Shown piece after piece: positions 5,461 through 6,697 of a DNA stretch of 6,697 nt. Source of the stretch: Lachnospiraceae bacterium UBA4292 (GTDB lineage: Bacteria > Bacillota > Clostridia > Lachnospirales > Lachnospiraceae); contig DGVE01000090.1 in the NCBI GenBank assembly GCA_002395865.1, positions 1-6,697 of the forward strand, in the 5' to 3' direction. A program made the position numbers and the translations under genes. How positions within the stretch are numbered: the stretch's first letter is position 1; the number at the start of each line of letters is the position of its first letter. The notes beneath the pieces were generated by a model. It worked only from the letters and a program-made list of their open reading frames with translations. It had not been told where the DNA came from and did no database searches.

Positions 5461-6697
5461 TTATGTCAGATATTTTGCCATTCCGCCTGTTGCCAGTATC
5501 CTCCGGGCTATCTCCTGAGCCCTGAAAAAGCCCGAAGCCGCAAGCTCCTCCGCCGCCTCGTTAAGCGCCGGCACTAGTCTTTTTCTTATATCCGCGAAGC
5601 GGCTCATGGCCATCCTCGCGCCGATACCGACCTCCCTGGCCGCTCTCTCAAAGGCCGCCTCGTCTATCTCGTCCAGCGAACAGACTCCTCCGATGTAAAA
5701 AGCCATATCCCTCGTGCTGCTCTCATAGATCGAGGTCGACAGCAGATCATAAGCGGGCGCAAGCCTGATGCCCTTTAAGTCCTGCCCGTAGAGCACGGAA
5801 ATGTTCTTTATATGCGAGTCAGTATTGCCGATGAGATAGCAGAACACCACCCTGTCCCAGAGCCGCAGCAGGTCTTCGATGGGGTTCGCCGACACACGCC
5901 TGAGAAGATCGAATACCTTCTTCATATACATATCGGACGCATCCTTCTCGTATTTGGCCGCCGCCGATATGCCCAGAGCCTGCGCGAAGTCCTCCTGATG
6001 AAGCCTGAGCTGTCTCGGAAGCCCGTCGATCGTATCCACCGGATCCTGCACTCTGTCGTAGCGTTTCGTGGCGAAGAGAACCTCTCCGTCCGCTCCGGAA
6101 CCCGTGTTGATGATACTGCTCTGCGGCACCTCTATGCCTATCTTCTTTGCGGTAAGCTGGACCAGCTGCTCGTTGGCGACTATCCCTCCGAGGCGTATAT
6201 GGCTCTGCTTCACTATATGAGTGCTCGACGCGGTGCCGTGCGGAAGATACCACGCATCCTCCCTTTCGTCGCGATACAGCCCCACCTTGCCCGAGGCACC
6301 TGTGAGGGAAATGTGCGCTTTGGTCACCAGCTCGGCGGATTTTGCAGCGCCCTCCGCGGCCAGCGCCCTGACCTGCTCCATCGAAAGCCTCTCGTAAGAG
6401 GGCACATCCTCCTGCTCATCCCTGCATATGCGAAGAGCTCCCAGACATTCCCTGCCGAGTCCGTACAGAAGTGCCAGATAATCGTCCTCATCCGTTCTCA
6501 TCCAGCCCGCGACCGCTCGTCTCGTAAAGCCCTCCGGCAGCAGTCCCTCGAAGAATAGCTTCGTCGCCTGAGCGCTGTAGGCCTCCTGCGTCAGCGGAAG
6601 GCTTATGGAAATGGGTGCGCTTGCGGGGTCGTTCAGGTATTCGTCGGAATATCTGAAGCAGGCCTGCGCGCTGTCATTTCCCTCGATCGTACCGACA
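5461..6697 (-). CDS. hipA: HipA-family serine/threonine kinase (N-terminus outside the window)
   Basis: The frame is open to the right edge, showing 411 residues. By comparison with E. coli HipA (440 residues) only about a dozen N-terminal residues are missing. The N-terminal HipA domain is seen in VGTIEG (1-6), ISISLPLTQEAYS (30-42), FFEGLLPEGF (48-57) and GRECLGALRI (81-90). The kinase domain has HISLTGASGK (128-137), where S130 matches the autophosphorylated Ser150 of E. coli HipA. THIVK carries the ATP-binding lysine K163. RLHQEDFAQALG precedes IGNTDSHIKN, with catalytic D293 and N298, and APAYDLL with metal-binding D317. All key residues are intact, so the kinase should be active. Known HipA proteins are toxins that phosphorylate aminoacyl-tRNA synthetases and pair with an HTH antitoxin HipB. 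Any hipB would lie beyond the right edge, so toxin status is inferred. galT follows after 15 bases. Confidence 0.93.
   Translation of the reverse strand, partial: VGTIEGNDSAQACFRYSDEYLNDPASAPISISLPLTQEAYSAQATKLFFEGLLPEGFTRRAVAGWMRTDEDDYLALLYGLGRECLGALRICRDEQEDVPSYERLSMEQVRALAAEGAAKSAELVTKAHISLTGASGKVGLYRDEREDAWYLPHGTASSTHIVKQSHIRLGGIVANEQLVQLTAKKIGIEVPQSSIINTGSGADGEVLFATKRYDRVQDPVDTIDGLPRQLRLHQEDFAQALGISAAAKYEKDASDMYMKKVFDLLRRVSANPIEDLLRLWDRVVFCYLIGNTDSHIKNISVLYGQDLKGIRLAPAYDLLSTSIYESSTRDMAFYIGGVCSLDEIDEAAFERAAREVGIGARMAMSRFADIRKRLVPALNEAAEELAASGFFRAQEIARRILATGGMAKYLT

Noticed and set aside
5461..6501. hipA starting at the ATG at 6501
   Set aside because: The frame stays open to the right edge and the upstream 65 codons encode the conserved HipA N-terminal domain (SISLPL, FFEGLLPEGF), so 6501 is an internal methionine.
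5812..6558. 248-codon plus-strand open frame opposite hipA
   Set aside because: It is antisense to a clearly recognised kinase with intact motifs, and its translation is Arg/His/Leu-rich with no family resemblance. It is a shadow frame.

Overview
The window looks like chromosomal DNA of a gut or rumen Clostridia bacterium, most probably Lachnospiraceae. This is an inference from protein style: a class II (Firmicutes-type) GalT, a PspC miniprotein, a bacterial threonine synthase and a Clostridia-type ATPase N-terminus, with AGGAG-like ribosome binding sites. All supported genes lie on the minus strand. The long plus-strand reading frames are shadows of these genes.

Reading in the direction of transcription (right to left), there are four blocks. 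(1) 6697-3916: a HipA-family kinase (hipA), cut at its N-terminus by the window edge, then 15 bases later galT (UDP-glucose--hexose-1-phosphate uridylyltransferase), ending in a bulged hairpin terminator. (2) 3875-1946: a good sigma-70 promoter (TTGACG-17-TATATT), a leader of about 84 bases, a 75-residue PspC-domain membrane protein, thrC (threonine synthase), and a strong intrinsic terminator. (3) 1926-156: an extended -10 promoter, a leader with a small hairpin just before the ribosome binding site, a 533-residue soluble protein of no recognised family, and a terminator. (4) 167-1: a promoter whose -35 box sits inside the preceding terminator, then the first 21 codons of an ATPase-like gene that runs off the left edge.

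The units are compact, and at two junctions the terminator of one unit touches or overlaps the promoter of the next. There is no RNA gene, insertion sequence, CRISPR array or T-box, and no gene-free stretch longer than 170 bases. thrC and galT are ordinary metabolic genes. The parts worth attention are the unknown 533-residue protein, the hipA-galT tandem, the pspC-thrC pairing and the regulatory layout between genes. No convincing new multi-gene system is visible.
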